From Talinum fruticosum (lineage: Eukaryota > Streptophyta > Magnoliopsida > Caryophyllales > Talinaceae): 64,000 bases of DNA. The stretch is from the NCBI GenBank assembly GCA_021018815.1, contig JAITYX010000033.1, forward strand, positions 1,997,501-2,061,500, in the 5' to 3' direction. The position numbers and the translations under genes are program-made. Positions within the stretch are counted from its first letter, which is position 1, and each line of letters starts with the position of its first letter. Below the pieces are notes generated by a model. It was not told the DNA's origin. It made no database searches and saw only the letters and a program-made list of their open reading frames with translations. Shown one piece after another: positions 49,659 through 61,080 of the stretch.

Positions 49659-51440
49659 ATGGTCGCCAGTGGCACTCGATCTCGATCCAAGATGACTCGC
49701 GACACAAACAACCCACCAGTCCCACACCCTAATCGCTCAATGCCTACGGGGGCCAATCCCGAGACGCTCCTCAAGCCGAGGACGCGGAATCGTCTCACCG
49801 AACCGCCGGCAACCGTCACGCCCAGCCGGAGGGGTACGTCACCCTAGGGGCTCTCCAAAACCTAATTGAGACCCTCAAAGCGATCGTTGCACAACAAGTG
49901 CAAGAACAAGTACGAGCCACTATGGAACAGGCGCATGCCAATCATGCCCTTCCATTATACTCCAACTCCCGGTACGGCGCAACCCCCTGGGAGGTCGCCT
50001 GTTGGCCACTTCTCGGGTGGGATGCCTTCCCACGTGGCTCCAGCACGGCCCCACCGAGGCCCCGACGACATTTATTCCCGAACAGCCTAACGTCCCGCCC
50101 ACGAGGCACTATGAGGAGGGAGACGCTAGGGGCATCATCGAAGCCAAGAGAGCTCTTCATAGAGCCAACGAAAATGTCGCAACATCCCATACGGCTTCAA
50201 CCCCTACGCCACTCACAGCGAGCGTTCCGCCTGGTTTGAAGACCATGCTCCGACACCGAGAGCAGGGGCCAGGCCCCAAGGGAGCCGAAGGACGGCCAGC
50301 CACTGGACGATCGGCTACCCATGGTCGTGAATCCCAACGAGCCTATGACGCTCACAAACACGACCAAGGACGATCCGTCGTTCGAGAGCGCGAGCGCTCG
50401 AGGGAAAGGCACCCGTGGCAATCGGCTATGAGAGGTCCCGAGAAATCGGAGAGGACCAGGCGCACCCCACCCCGATCCGAGAGAAGGAAGAGCCCTTCCC
50501 CGGTGGAGGTTCCGCGTCATCAACCCCGCACCATCCCAATTTCGGCTCCGACTCAAGGCCGACCCAAGCATACTTTCAACACTCCCTTCTCCAAGAAAAT
50601 CATGAAGGCGCCTAGGATGAAGAAAGTAAAGGTCCCGAGTGTCGAACCGTACGACGGCACTACCGATCCCGAGGACCACCCGACTCGCTACAAGTCTCAC
50701 ATGTATGTGCGGGACGGAGACGATGCAACCTATTGCCGATTCTTCCCCGCCACATTAAAGGGGGTCGCGCAGAAATGGTTCAACGGCCTCCTCAAGGAAG
50801 CATTTCTTCCTTCGAAGAACTTTGTGAGAAGTTTGTGGCGCAATTCATCGCCGATTGCAAACAAAAGAGGACTAGCATCCACCTCTCCAAGATCAAGCGG
50901 GGAGGAATGAAACTCTTAAGGATTACGTGCGGCGGTTCCACGGGAAGCCGTCCTCATCCCCGACCTCCAAGACGGGGTTGCCTACGCCTCCTTCTTAAAT
51001 GGACTTAGGAGCGGAAGATTCAAATTTTCCCTCGCCGAGCAAAAGGTGACCACCCTTGCGAAGCTCTCCGGAAGGCGGCCGATTTCATCCAGGCCACGGA
51101 GATCTGCGCAGTGAGGGGGATGAGGCAAGGAGGAAAGGAGGGGAAGGAAAGTTCAATCCCCGAAATGAAAAGAAGCCCCGCGAGAATGAGGTGAACCACC
51201 GCTTCAACACCGATACCCGGAGCATTTTGATGGAGATCAAGGGGCACCCTATGCTCAAGAAGCCACCTCCCATGTCCACTCCCGCCAAGGCACGAGCCTC
51301 GAACAAATATTGCGAGTTCCATGAACAAACGGGGCACAACACTGCCGAGTGTCGGGCCTTGAAGAAAGCACTGGGGAGTTGGCCGACAATGGGCGAGATA
51401 GACCGTTTCCTTAAAAAGGATGTCCATGGGATTAAGGGAG
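49659..51440 (+). CDS. Retrotransposon gag polyprotein segment (frame-broken)
   Basis: Gag forms the cytoplasmic virus-like particle. The likely start is the ATG at 49659, 30 bases after the PBS. The long frame 50002-50910 is Arg/Pro/Ser-rich, then carries the gag core (SVEPYDGTTDPEDHPTRYKS and WFNGL). The core continues in another frame at 50790-51110 (FEELCEKFVAQFIADCKQKR) and a third with a zinc knuckle CEFHEQTGHNTAEC at about 51310. The first frame change is at the GGGGG run 49748-49752. Changes at homopolymers recur downstream. Confidence 0.85.
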
Positions 51441-51599
51441 GCTCTTCAAGACAAGGGGAAAAGAGCTACGAGGATGATGAGACTACCGGAATCGTAGCCA
51501 CCATCGGCTGGGGGCTTGGCCGGGGCATGACCCCCTCCTCTTGGAAAGCTCACTTGAGGAGTGCGCAACAAGTGCCGATCACCGGGCAACCTCCACCCC

Positions 51600-54500
51600 T
51601 GAAGGTACCCGCGATGACCTTTGGGGAGAAGGACTCGAGAGGACTGGCCACCCCGCATGACGACCCCATGGTCATCACGCCGAAAGTCTCGGACGCTATC
51701 GTCCGGAGGGTCCTAGTAGATACGGGCAGCTCGGTGGACATCATCACCACGGAATGTTTGAACCAGTTGAAGTACAACCCCGGAACCTCATCCCCCTTGT
51801 AAATCCAATCCTCGGATTTGGGGGCGAGCAGTGCATCCCTTGGCATGATCCGCCGCCAATCGGGATCGGGGACAAGGCCCGAGGACGGAACATGGAAGTA
51901 AACTTTTTGGTGGTCGACGTGCCCTCCGCCTACAACGTCATCATCGGACGTCCCACCCTCAACCAAAGCAAAGCGATCATCGCTCCATATCTTCTTCTCA
52001 TGAAGTATGAGCTTGATGACGGATCCGTAGGCGAGATCTACGGAGATCGAAAAACAGCAAGGGAGTGTTATGTCGTAAGCCTTCGACCCCTAATGACGAA
52101 GCGGATCGAAGAAGAAAAGACCAAGGATGACCCCAAGGGCAAGAAACCGAAAGTGGAACTCCCTGCCAAGATTCCCGAAACGATGATGGTTTGCTTTGCC
52201 ACCACCGAGGACCATGGCGGGGACCGACCTACACCCTCGGAAGATGTCGAACTCATCCCTCCGGAGGAAACCCGCCCCGATCGTTCCGTACAAGTGGGCA
52301 GGAACCTTCGTAAAGGGATCAAGGACGGCCTTATCGGACTCTTGAGAGAATTCAAAGATGTCTTCGCCTTTGGACCCAAAGAAATGCCCGGGTTGAGCCC
52401 TAAGGTCATCGAGCACAAGTTGAATGTCGACCCCTCCTACAAGCCCGTCATCCAAAAACGACGACATCCGGGGGCGTAACGCAAGCAAAGCAAGTAGCCG
52501 AGGAGGTCAAGAAGTTACTAGAGGCAGGATTTATCCGGGAATGCCACTACCCCAAGTGGATTGCCAATGTCGTTTTGGTGAAAAAATCGAACGGTACATG
52601 GAGAATGTGCGTCGATTTCACCGACCTCAACAAAGCGTGCCCAAAAGACGGCTATCCTTCGCCAAAAATCGACAAACTTGTCGATGCTACGGCCGGCCAC
52701 GCCCTCCTCGGTTTCATGGACGCTTTTCGTGGTACCATCGGATACCATTGTGCAAGGAAGACCAGGAGAGAACTCGCCTTCATCATCGACCAAGGGCTGT
52801 ATTGTTACAACGTGATGCCCTTCGGATTGAAAAACGCTCGGAGCCACCTACCAAAGGCTGGTCAACATGGTCTTCACCCACCTCATTGGGAAGACCATGG
52901 AGGTATATGTGGACGACATGATCGTCAAGAGCAAGCAGGACTTCGATCACATCTCCAACCTTCGGAGGACGTTCGAAGTCCTACGAAAGTATGGGATGAA
53001 GCCGAATCCCAAGAAGTGCACATTTGGAGTCAAGGCTGGAAAATTTCTAGGCTTCATAATCAATCACGAGAGGGATAGAAGCAAACCCCGATAAAGTGCA
53101 AGTCTGTGCTCGACATGAAGTCCCCGAGGACTATTAAGGAGGTTCAAAAATTAACAGGGTGCGTGGCCGCCCTCGGACGATTCATGTCAAGGTCCGCGAG
53201 ACAAATGCCAACCCTTTTTAAGGTGCTCAAAAGAGAGTCAAGTTCGAGTGGGACGTTGAAGCGGAAGAAGCATTCTCCCAATTGAAGACGTATTTGGCCC
53301 AGACTTCCAAAATCGCCGAGTCCCACTCCGGGAGCCCCTACTCATTTACCTTGCCGTCTCGGATCAAGCAATAAGTGCAGTCCTCCTTGTGGAGCGAAGG
53401 AACGAGCAAATACCGGTGTATTATGTCAGCCATGCACTCACCGGCGCCGAGCTTCGCTACCGGTGATTGAAAAATTCGCATATGCACTCCTATTGGCCAG
53501 CAGAAGCTACGCCCTTACTTTGAGGCACATAAAGTGACGGTCCTTACCGACCAACCATTAAAGAACGTGTTACGAAGCTCGAAAGCTCCGGAAGAATGCT
53601 TGAAGTGGGCCGTTGAACTAACCCCATATGGCCCGGAGTTCGAACCCCGAAGAGCTATCAAAGCACAAGCATTGGCGGACTTTATAGCAGAATGCTCGCA
53701 CCCAAGTCACCCCCTACCACCCCAAGATGAATGTTGGACCCTCTACGTAGATGGTTCCGCAACCAAAGACGGGAGTGGGGCGGGGCTGGTCATCACTTCG
53801 CCAACGGGGGAACAATTCGAACACGCACTTAAGTTCATGTTCGGAGCCTCCAACAATGAAGCGAGAATATGAGGCCCTCCTAGCGAGGCATAGACCTCTG
53901 TTATGCGGCGGGAGCGAGCTCCGTAAAGGCCTACTCCGACTCCCAACTTGTAGTCTCCCAGCTGAATGGAGAATACGAGGCACGGGACGAGGACATGATA
54001 GCATATCGTCGAAAGGTCAAAGAAGCGGCGGGACGGCTCCGAGCACTTCGAAATCCTCCATGTGCCCCGCTCGGAGAATAGGCAAGCCGATGCCCTCTCC
54101 AAACTCGCCAGCTCTTCGGCTGACGGGCAGCCAAAGAAGATCCAATGGGAGATACTTGGAGAGAGAAGCATTGATGTCAAAGAAACCATGTGGTCGGATA
54201 GGAGCAACACTTGGATGGATCCCCTTATCAACTACCTATCAAAGGGAGAACTTCCGCAAGACACCAAAGAAGCGAGAACATGTCAAGAAAAGAGCTGAAT
54301 GGTTCGTTTACTACGAAGGGACACTTTATAAGAAGGCATACTCCCAACCCCTGCTCCGTTGCATTCCGCCGGAAATGGGTCGAAAGTTCTCGAAGAAATC
54401 CATGAAGGGGTGTGTAGCTCGCATATAGGCGGAAGGGCGCTCGCAGCAAAGGCCCTACGAACCGGATACTATTGGCCATCCTTGCGAGAAGACTCGATGG

Positions 54501-55446
54501 ACTTGGTGAGAAAATGCGACAAATGCCAAAAGTTTGCTCCCGTGCCAAAGCGCCCGCCTACCGAGTTGACTCCCATCCAATCGCCCCTTCCGTTTGCAAG
54601 ATGGGGGATGGATATCCTGGGACCATTCCCAAAAGCCACGGGTCAGCGCAAATATTTGTTCGTAGCGGTGGATTATTTCACTAAATGGATAGAAGCGGAA
54701 GCCGTTGCCTCGATCACCGAGAAAGAAGTGCGCAAATTCATTTGGAAGAACATAATCACCCGATTTGGCGTTCCTAGGGCAATGATATTCGACAACGGGC
54801 GGCGGTTTGACACCGACAAGGTGCGGGATTACCTCGCCCAGTATGGTTGCCGAGCCCGCTTCACGGCCGTAGCCCATCCCCAGGCCAACGGTCGGGCCGA
54901 GTCGGCCAACAAGGTCATACCGAACGGCCTTAAGAAGAGGCTAGACGACGCTAAGGGAAAGTGGGCGGAGGAGTTGCCAGCAGTCTTATGGTCTATCGGG
55001 ACCACAGAGAAGTCAGCCACCGGAGAAACGCCCTTCATGCTGGTATACGGATCGGAAGCCGTCCTTCCTGTCGAAGTAGCCCTCCATACTCACCGCCTCA
55101 CAAACTTTCGGGAGGAGTCTAACAACGGGGCCCTCCGGGAGGCCCTTGACTTGCTCCCGATGGTTCGAGGAGATAGCTATCTCCGTGCGGCCATAACCAA
55201 ATTGAAAATGGCAAGAGCCTACAACGAAGGGTGAAAGGGAAGGATCTCGAAGTTGGTGACTTGGTTTTGAGAAAAACCGAAGCTACAGGAAAGGCGGCGG
55301 AACACGGTAAGCTCACGGCTAATTGGGAAGGGCCGTACATCATTCGCGAGGTAGTCCGCCCGGGGACCTACAGGTTGGCTACCCTCGAAGGAGTAGACAT
55401 TCCCCGAGCATGGCATAGCAGCAACTTGAAGAAGTACTTCATCTAA
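51600..55446 (+). CDS. Retrotransposon pol: protease, RT, RNase H, second RNase H, integrase (frame-broken)
   Basis: Protease: VLVDTGSSVDIITTECLNQL with the active Asp codon at 51719. Linker typical of Tat elements (IIGRPTLNQSKAIIAP). RT about 52540-53090: VLVKKSNGTWRMCVDFTDLN, then VMPFGLKNA, and YVDD at 52906-52917. First RNase H about 53330-53690. A second, archaeal-type RNase H about 53725-54150 opens with WTLYVDGSATKDGSGAGLVI. Integrase from about 54380: zinc-finger H, H, C, C (His codon 54401 onward, CDKC), Asp in GMDILGP near 54611, Asp in FDNG and Glu in NGRAES. The C terminus has LEVGDLVLRK and HSSNLKKYF and stops at 55446. No chromodomain. Several one-base frame changes separate these blocks, for example near 52475 and 52850. 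Confidence 0.9.
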
Positions 55447-56222
55447 GTACTGGGAAGCGACCTTTGTATGCGGTAAAAGCTTACCGGTTGGCGTGGGGGC
55501 CTTTCTTTAAAGACCCACCCAGCCCGGGTCCCGACAAATGTTGTAAAGGAATCGACCACGATTGACGCGACTTTTCCAAAAGCGCTCAACGGGGGCACAC
55601 ATTCCTATCTCTCTCTTGTAACGAACTTCGATTCTCTATGTTAATACAATGAGCACATTTTACGTAACATTGCGACTTATGTCTTATTTTAAGTCGACTT
55701 TTGGAATGTGAATCGGGGCTAATACGATCCCCTAGAACAACTAAATTTTCAATCTCTCTTGTTGTATATTTTGCCTTAGCCGAAGTTGGGGGCATCACTA
55801 GGGGCTAATTCGAACCCTTAAGACCTCCAACCTTTCGGTCCCTCTTGTTGTATTCCCTCGGACTTAGTTAAAGTTAGAAGAAAGGGTACGGATTGTCGTT
55901 AGTTTTGATGACAACCACTTTGTAAAATTCTACTCTTGCATGTTTTGCTTGTACCGATTTTGGGGGCAACACTAGGGGCTAATGCAATCCCCTAAGATAG
56001 CCAAAAATTGCCAAAGTCAAAAGATAATCATACACAAGAAACGACAAGGAAAATCGGCAACAACCAAAAGAGACAACGAAGCAAGCATCAAACAAAGCGC
56101 TGAATAGGCATCCAAGCGAGCATCAAATAAACATCAAGCAAGCATACAAGCAGGCGTCAAGCAAGGAATACCCAAGAAAGAAAGTTTAAGGCAAAACAAA
56201 CCCAAAGTAGCGAAGTATCAAG
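55447..56222 (+). repeat. Post-pol region with imperfect GGGGCTAAT repeats
   Basis: Three related words, GGGGCTAATACGATCCCCTA (55714), AGGGGCTAATTCGAACCC (55799) and AGGGGCTAATGCAATCCCCT (55974), follow pol, each with TCTCTTGTTGTAT- or GGGGGCA(T/A)CACT-like neighbours. The stretch 56090-56180 is a run of AAGCAAGCATCAA-like words. No gene seen. Confidence 0.6.
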
Positions 56223-58940
56223 CTATACGGCACGCGAGGCCACCCAAAAACACATGGCATGCAAGCCATCAAAAGCAACCCTAAGGATTGGAAAAGGGAA
56301 AGGGGAATGGAGACTACTCCTCGGGGCCGCCCCGGCCTGGTCATCGGCTCCGTCCGCGGGAGGAATCTCGCCGTCCTCGGGAGTGCCCTCACTCGGAGAG
56401 TCCGATCGTGAGGCAAAGGCCTCGGAGTAAAGGAGGTTGGCATAGGCTATCCATTGCTCTAGCCCCTCCGCCTCCTCACTCAAAGCCGGGAAACCAACAC
56501 AAGAAGTTTCCGAAGAGACGCGTCCCTAGGCTGCGGCGTCTATCTCTGTGCGGACTCAAAGCGAGACCTCCAGCTACGAGCCTTCTCGCGGGCAGCTCCA
56601 ACGCGAGCCTCGAGGTCTCGCTCTTTCCCTTGAGTGACCTCCAACTCAGCCTTCGTGGTCTCGAGTTGTGCCTTCGGATCCCTCTCGCGTCCCGGGAAGC
56701 CCCCAGCTGGGCCTTTAACTTGCTCACTTCCCCTGGAATCGATCGGCCTCATCCTTCTTCTCCTTCGAGAGCTTCCTCAAAGAGCCCCGAAGAGAAGATA
56801 CTTCCTCCGAAGACTTGATGAGGAGGACCGAGACTCTATAGCCTCCATAACCTTGATGAGAGCCTCGTGGAACAAAAGAGTTAGAATCCAAAGGGCAAAG
56901 AAAATACAAGTCTAGGGAAAGTTACGCATTACCTCGGCCGCGAGTGACCGATGCGGCGAAACCGGAGAAGTAGCGTTCTTACGAGAACCGTCTCCGTACG
57001 TCCTCGGAAGGTTGCCCGCCAAGATGGCCTTGGTCTCCGGGTCGGCCTGCGAAAACGGCGAGGCCGGAGGCCCGGGCACACCTCCTTGCCGCTTGTGCTA
57101 GGAGTCACTCCCTCGGGGAGGAGAGGTGCGAAGCGTCCCTCGAACGCTTATTCGAGTTAGATGACCCGCGTACCACTTGGCCTCCCACTTTAATGCTCGA
57201 ATCGAGGCGACGGGCGACTTTTCTCGGCGGGGAAGGACAAGCCTATGACAACAATATAATGTTAGCATGAAATCAAAGGTTCAATACAAAAGATTTGACA
57301 AGGAGTGTAAAGCTCACCGTGGGGGTCTATTGCCGCTCCCCTTGAAAACGCCGATCTTCGGGACATCGGCAATGAGGAACGCGGCTCCGCTGCTTTCCCC
57401 TTGCCTTTGTCCGTGGCGTCTTTGCCTTGGGGAGGAGGACTCGTATCCCGATCATCCTGCGGACGTGAGGAGTTCCCGGCCATGGCCTTGGATAAGAGAG
57501 CCCTTGCTTGATCTCGCAAAAACAAACCAAAGTCGAGTCGGTTCGAAACATGAACAAAAACAAGCATAAGGTGGGACAAGTACCCTGTGGAAGTTTCGGA
57601 TCGAGAGCCGAGTCCCGCGGCGACAAGGAACAAGTTCTTCTTGAAATACTCCCTCTTGGGAAGCCGGTGGGAAGGAAGCCTTTCTTTCCTTCCTTCAATC
57701 GTTGGATGGGGTACCTCTCGGGTGCGAAAGTATTCCGCTGCGGCGTACACCTCGGAACGATAAACCGCGCGGAGAGAACCGGGCATTTTGACGACTTCCT
57801 CCTCATCACTCCAAGCGAGGACATCCCATTCCCCGTCCAACCTTTCTACGAAGAGAAACTCATACTTCCACCTATGGATCGATGAAGTCCTACCCAAGGC
57901 GATCATGTATCCTCTCTTGTTCGGAAAGGCTGTACCACCCTCGCTCACCATCTAACGAGACGCTCTTTTGAAAGCCATGAAGGAGGGAGAACAATTCTAA
58001 GCTACAGGGGAGGTCTTTTATTTCACATGTGGCAATGAACGAACAAATCGAGCGCCACGAGTTGGGGACAATCTGGGCTGGGGCCAGGTTGAACTTATTG
58101 CATATTGATACAACTAAAGGATGGAGCGGAAACCGCACCCCACCATCGAGTGTCGCTTTATAAAGGCGCGACACCCGGGAGGGGGACTTGACTGTGTCCC
58201 GCTCCAACGGAACCAGGATCCTATAACTATCGGGGATGCGATATTGGCCGAAGAGCCTTGACGCCTATACCATGTCATTCGCAAGCGGGGATCAATGAAG
58301 TGAGAACCCGGACCATCACTAGGGTCCGACCTCTCGAGCAACGACTCAACCGAGTCCTCCGCCCCATGAAGTGGTGTAAAGGACGAGAGGGCCTCATCAT
58401 CTAAAGAAGTATCTAAGGACGGGGAGTTACCTTTGGAATACCCGTCCCGCGAGAGCTCATCCATGGTCTTGGGTGTATAAGTGGTCTTAATCCTAGCCAT
58501 AGTCCTGCTATCGGAATCCTGCAAGGCACAACCCGTAAATATCACCTGTCCTCGAAGACCATGACTCCTTTTAACCTCCCAACGATAAACCACCTCACGG
58601 GAACAGCTATTGAGACCGGGAGTGGGGGACCTCTCATAAACGGAATGCGAAGTCGCGGGTAGCGTAGCCAAAGGGATGGCCTCCGCAGCTGCGCTAGGCG
58701 CCGAGACTTGCCGCCACGGCACGCGACTAGCTACGGTTAACTCTCGGGAGGCTACATCGGGGTGACTATCAAGGTTTACTGGAGACCTCCAAGTCGCCAG
58801 ACGCAGCCACTCCTAGAGACTCCCCCTACAACACCATCATAACTACATCTATCCACGGGGCACAACGAGTCTCTCTCCAAGGCACAATTACTCGACAAAC
58901 TATCATAATGGCTCGCAACCGTACCCTTGGAGCTACCCAT
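56223..58940 (-). CDS. Antisense transcription unit 1 of the Tat element: gypsy-type-transposon (PF04195-like) protein with coiled coil
   Basis: Runs opposite to gag-pol. Start MGSSKGTVASHYDSLSSN at 58940, about 180 bases after a TATA box at 59121-59130. A Ser/Asp/Glu-rich segment (about 58500-58330, MARIKTTYTPKTMDELSRDG) leads to a globular block 58240-57660 with YRIPDSYRI, VRFPLHPLVVSICNKFNLAP, NSWRSICSFIATC and YEFLFVERLDGEWD. This resembles the plant 'putative gypsy type transposon' domain. The C-terminal third is Lys/Arg/Glu coiled coil (EVSSLRGSLRKLSKEKKDEA; KAQLETTKAELEV) and an acidic tail. Likely introns of 69-75 bases with GT-AG borders and T-rich interiors: 57243-57317, 56864-56932, and one near 57520-57585. 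Several one-base frame changes. Function unknown. Confidence 0.75.
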
Positions 58941-59120
58941 TATCCTAAGACATGCATCTACTTGAATATTCAAACTACAAGCGGGTTATTCGAAGATATA
59001 CCTCAAAATTCGAGTGAAGGTGATGAATGCCCGAGTCTAGCTTGAAGGCTTCTCCCAAGTGCTCTCTACCTCACTTTGAGAATTGTTTTGTGAATAATGA
59101 AGAGAAGCTCCAAGAGACGG

Positions 59121-59130
59121 GTTATATAGA
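59121..59130 (-). promoter_or_regulatory. TATA box for antisense unit 1
   Basis: Minus-strand TCTATATAAC, followed 25-35 bases on by CTTCTCTTCATTATTCAC, a typical plant initiator and CT-rich leader, and then the ATG at 58940. Confidence 0.65.
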
Positions 59131-59291
59131 GTTCCCTGCCCGATCGGTCGGAATCGGCCACAATCGTACCGTCTCCTCGCACAAGACCGAATTTTAAAAT
59201 TCGAAATTCGAATTCGAATTCACAAATTCCCGGTTTCCCGCTCAAGCGGATCATAAATAAAAGTAAACAACTTAAATTCCGAGGGTTGGGG

Positions 59292-59340
59292 CTAGGGTAG
59301 GGTTTCTAGGGTTTTAGGGTTTTTAGGGTTTTTGGGTTTT
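59292..59340. repeat. Short telomere-like tract (CTAGGG/TTTAGGG variants)
   Basis: Five imperfect TTTAGGG-like units (CTAGGGTAGGGTTTCTAGGG, then TTTTAGGG twice). On the minus strand these read AAACCCTA, the plant telo-box, lying 160-220 bases upstream of the antisense TATA box. Too short and impure to be an interstitial telomere. Confidence 0.7.
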
Positions 59341-59369
59341 GTTAGCTAGGCTAAGGGTCAAGTAGGGTT

Positions 59370-60090
59370 CGGGTCGGGGTCGGTCTCTTCGAGACCGAGT
59401 CCGGGTAGGAGCGAGGGGAGGGGAGGGTCGGTCTCTTCGAGACCGAGTCCCAGTGCCGAGAGGGCGAGAGAGAGAGGGTGGGGGTCGGTCTCGCAGGACC
59501 GACCCCGAGCGCGAGAGAGCTAGAGAGAGCGGGTGAGGGTCGGTCTCGGCAGGACCGACCCCGAGCGAGGAGAGCAGAGCGCCGAGAGAGAGCGGGAGAG
59601 AGAGGGTGAGGGGTCGGTCTCGGCGAGACCGACCCCGAGCGCCGAGAGCGAGAGAGAGCTAGTGTGCGAGGGGGTCGAGAGGGGTCGGTCTCGCGAGACC
59701 GACCCGGGCGAGGAGCGGCGGAGCGCCGAGAGAGCGAGGAGAGGGGTGAGGAGTCGGTCTCGCCGGACCGACCCCGAGCGCCGAGAGCGAGAGAGAGCTA
59801 GTGTGCGAGGGGGTCGAGAGGGGTCGGTCTCGCGAGACCGACCCCGGGAGAGGGAGCGGCAGAGCGCCGAGAGAGCGAGGGAGAGGGGTGAGGAGTCGGT
59901 CTCGGCAGGACCGACCCCGAGCGCCGAGAGCCGAGAGAGAGTGTGGGGCAGAGAGAGGGCTAGTGTGCGAGGGGGTCGAGAGGGTCGGTCTCTGCGAGAC
60001 CGACCCCGGGCGAGGAGCGGCGAGCGCGAGAGAGTGTGAAACGAGAGAGAGCGAGCGAGCGAGAGGGGTCGGTTCCGAGGCCGGGCGAAC
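59370..60090. repeat. Array of about ten GGTCGGTCTC..GAGACCGACC palindromes in GA-rich DNA
   Basis: The inverted-repeat word GGTCGGTCTC followed by 0-3 bases and GAGACCGACC (or GGACCGACC) occurs near 59378, 59427, 59482, 59537, 59609, 59682, 59751, 59821, 59891 and 59983, with a decayed copy near 60066. Spacing is about 50-90 bases. Spacers are GAGAGAGAG/GAGCGCCGAGAG purine-rich. Each unit could fold into a stem of up to 10 bp. GC- and CpG-rich, in contrast with the rest of the window. Open frames on both strands here are by-products of the repeat. Confidence 0.9.
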
Positions 60091-60815
60091 GCTCGGTCCC
60101 CGGGTCGGGTTAGGCGGTCGGCACTGGGGTAGTGGCCCCGGCCGAGTGCGGTGCGGGGTGGGGGGTAGCCGCAAAACAGAGGGGGCCGAGGGGGTGGAGT
60201 AAGCGAAACAGGGGAAGTCGGGACTTGGGCGGGGAGGGCGAGTAGTGCGAGAGAGGGGAGGGTGTGCACTGGGTCGGTGGCGCAGAGCAGCGATCGGAGT
60301 AGAGCAGAGTAGCAGCAACGAGGCGAGAGGAGAGGGGGACGGCAGCAGCGGCGCAGCGAGGGCTAGGTCAAGAGAGAGAGAGAGAGAGGCGGGACGGGGG
60401 TTTGAAATGGTGGGCCGAGAGAGGGGAGCAGCCCAGGCGGGAAGAGGAGAGCCGAGAGGGAGAGATAGTGGGCTAAGGGGGCAGGCCCAGCGAGGGAGAA
60501 CGAGGGCCGCGGGAGCGAGAGAGAGCCGAGGGGAGGGAGAGTGGGCCGAGGGGGAGGGCAGGCCCAGCGAGGGAGAGGGAGAGCCGAGAGGGAGAAATAG
60601 TGGGCTAAGGGGGCGAGCCCAGCGAGGAGAAGGGGGCGAGGGGAGAGAGTGGGCCGCGAGAGGAGAGAGAGAGAGGGGGCCCGGAGTAGCAGCAGAGTCC
60701 GGCAACTAGCGAGAGAGTGGGCCGGGGAGGAGCCCAAGCGAGCTAGGCGAGTGATCGATTTTAGAAGTCGTCTTTGGGGGTCGGGTTTAGGAGTCAAAAA
60801 AAAAAAAAAAAAAGA
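60091..60815. other. Purine-rich GC-rich tract ending in poly(A)
   Basis: Continues the GA-rich strand bias of the palindrome array with AGAGAGAGAG and GGGCCGAG(G/A)GGGAG words (several near-repeats between 60420 and 60730), then an 18-base A run near 60797-60814. No gene seen. Confidence 0.55.
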
Positions 60816-61080
60816 TATATCAAATCAACTCACAAAAATTGCAAGAATCGCAAAAACAACACGAGCAAGGCCCAAACGCTCGTCATGCAACGACTTAGCC
60901 TCCGGCGGTTAACAAGTCACATCTATGCCTTCACAAGGGGCTATCCTTTGGGGTTCGAAGTCGGCTTGCTCTCGGCGACAACTTGGCCTCCGGGAGCCGA
61001 AAATCGCATACTTAGCCCCATAAGGTGATACCCTTCAAGAAGCTATCTCTCAAGCACTTTCAAGCCTCCGGGAGCTGAAA

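Noticed and set aside
56288..57160. Plus-strand open frames in the 3' region of the LTR element
   Set aside because: They are complements of the minus-strand antisense gene, whose protein has recognisable domain and coiled-coil features.
59292..59340. Interstitial telomere
   Set aside because: Only about five impure units, inside a retrotransposon.
59370..60090. Regularly spaced palindromes, CRISPR-like at first sight
   Set aside because: Plant nuclear context, spacers are repetitive GA-rich rather than unique, and no cas genes are present.
59533..60705. Open frames of 130-350 codons on both strands in the GA-rich tract, including one of 348 codons on the minus strand
   Set aside because: They are by-products of a GA/CT-rich repeat with few stop codons; composition is Ser/Pro/Leu/Arg only and no domain is seen.
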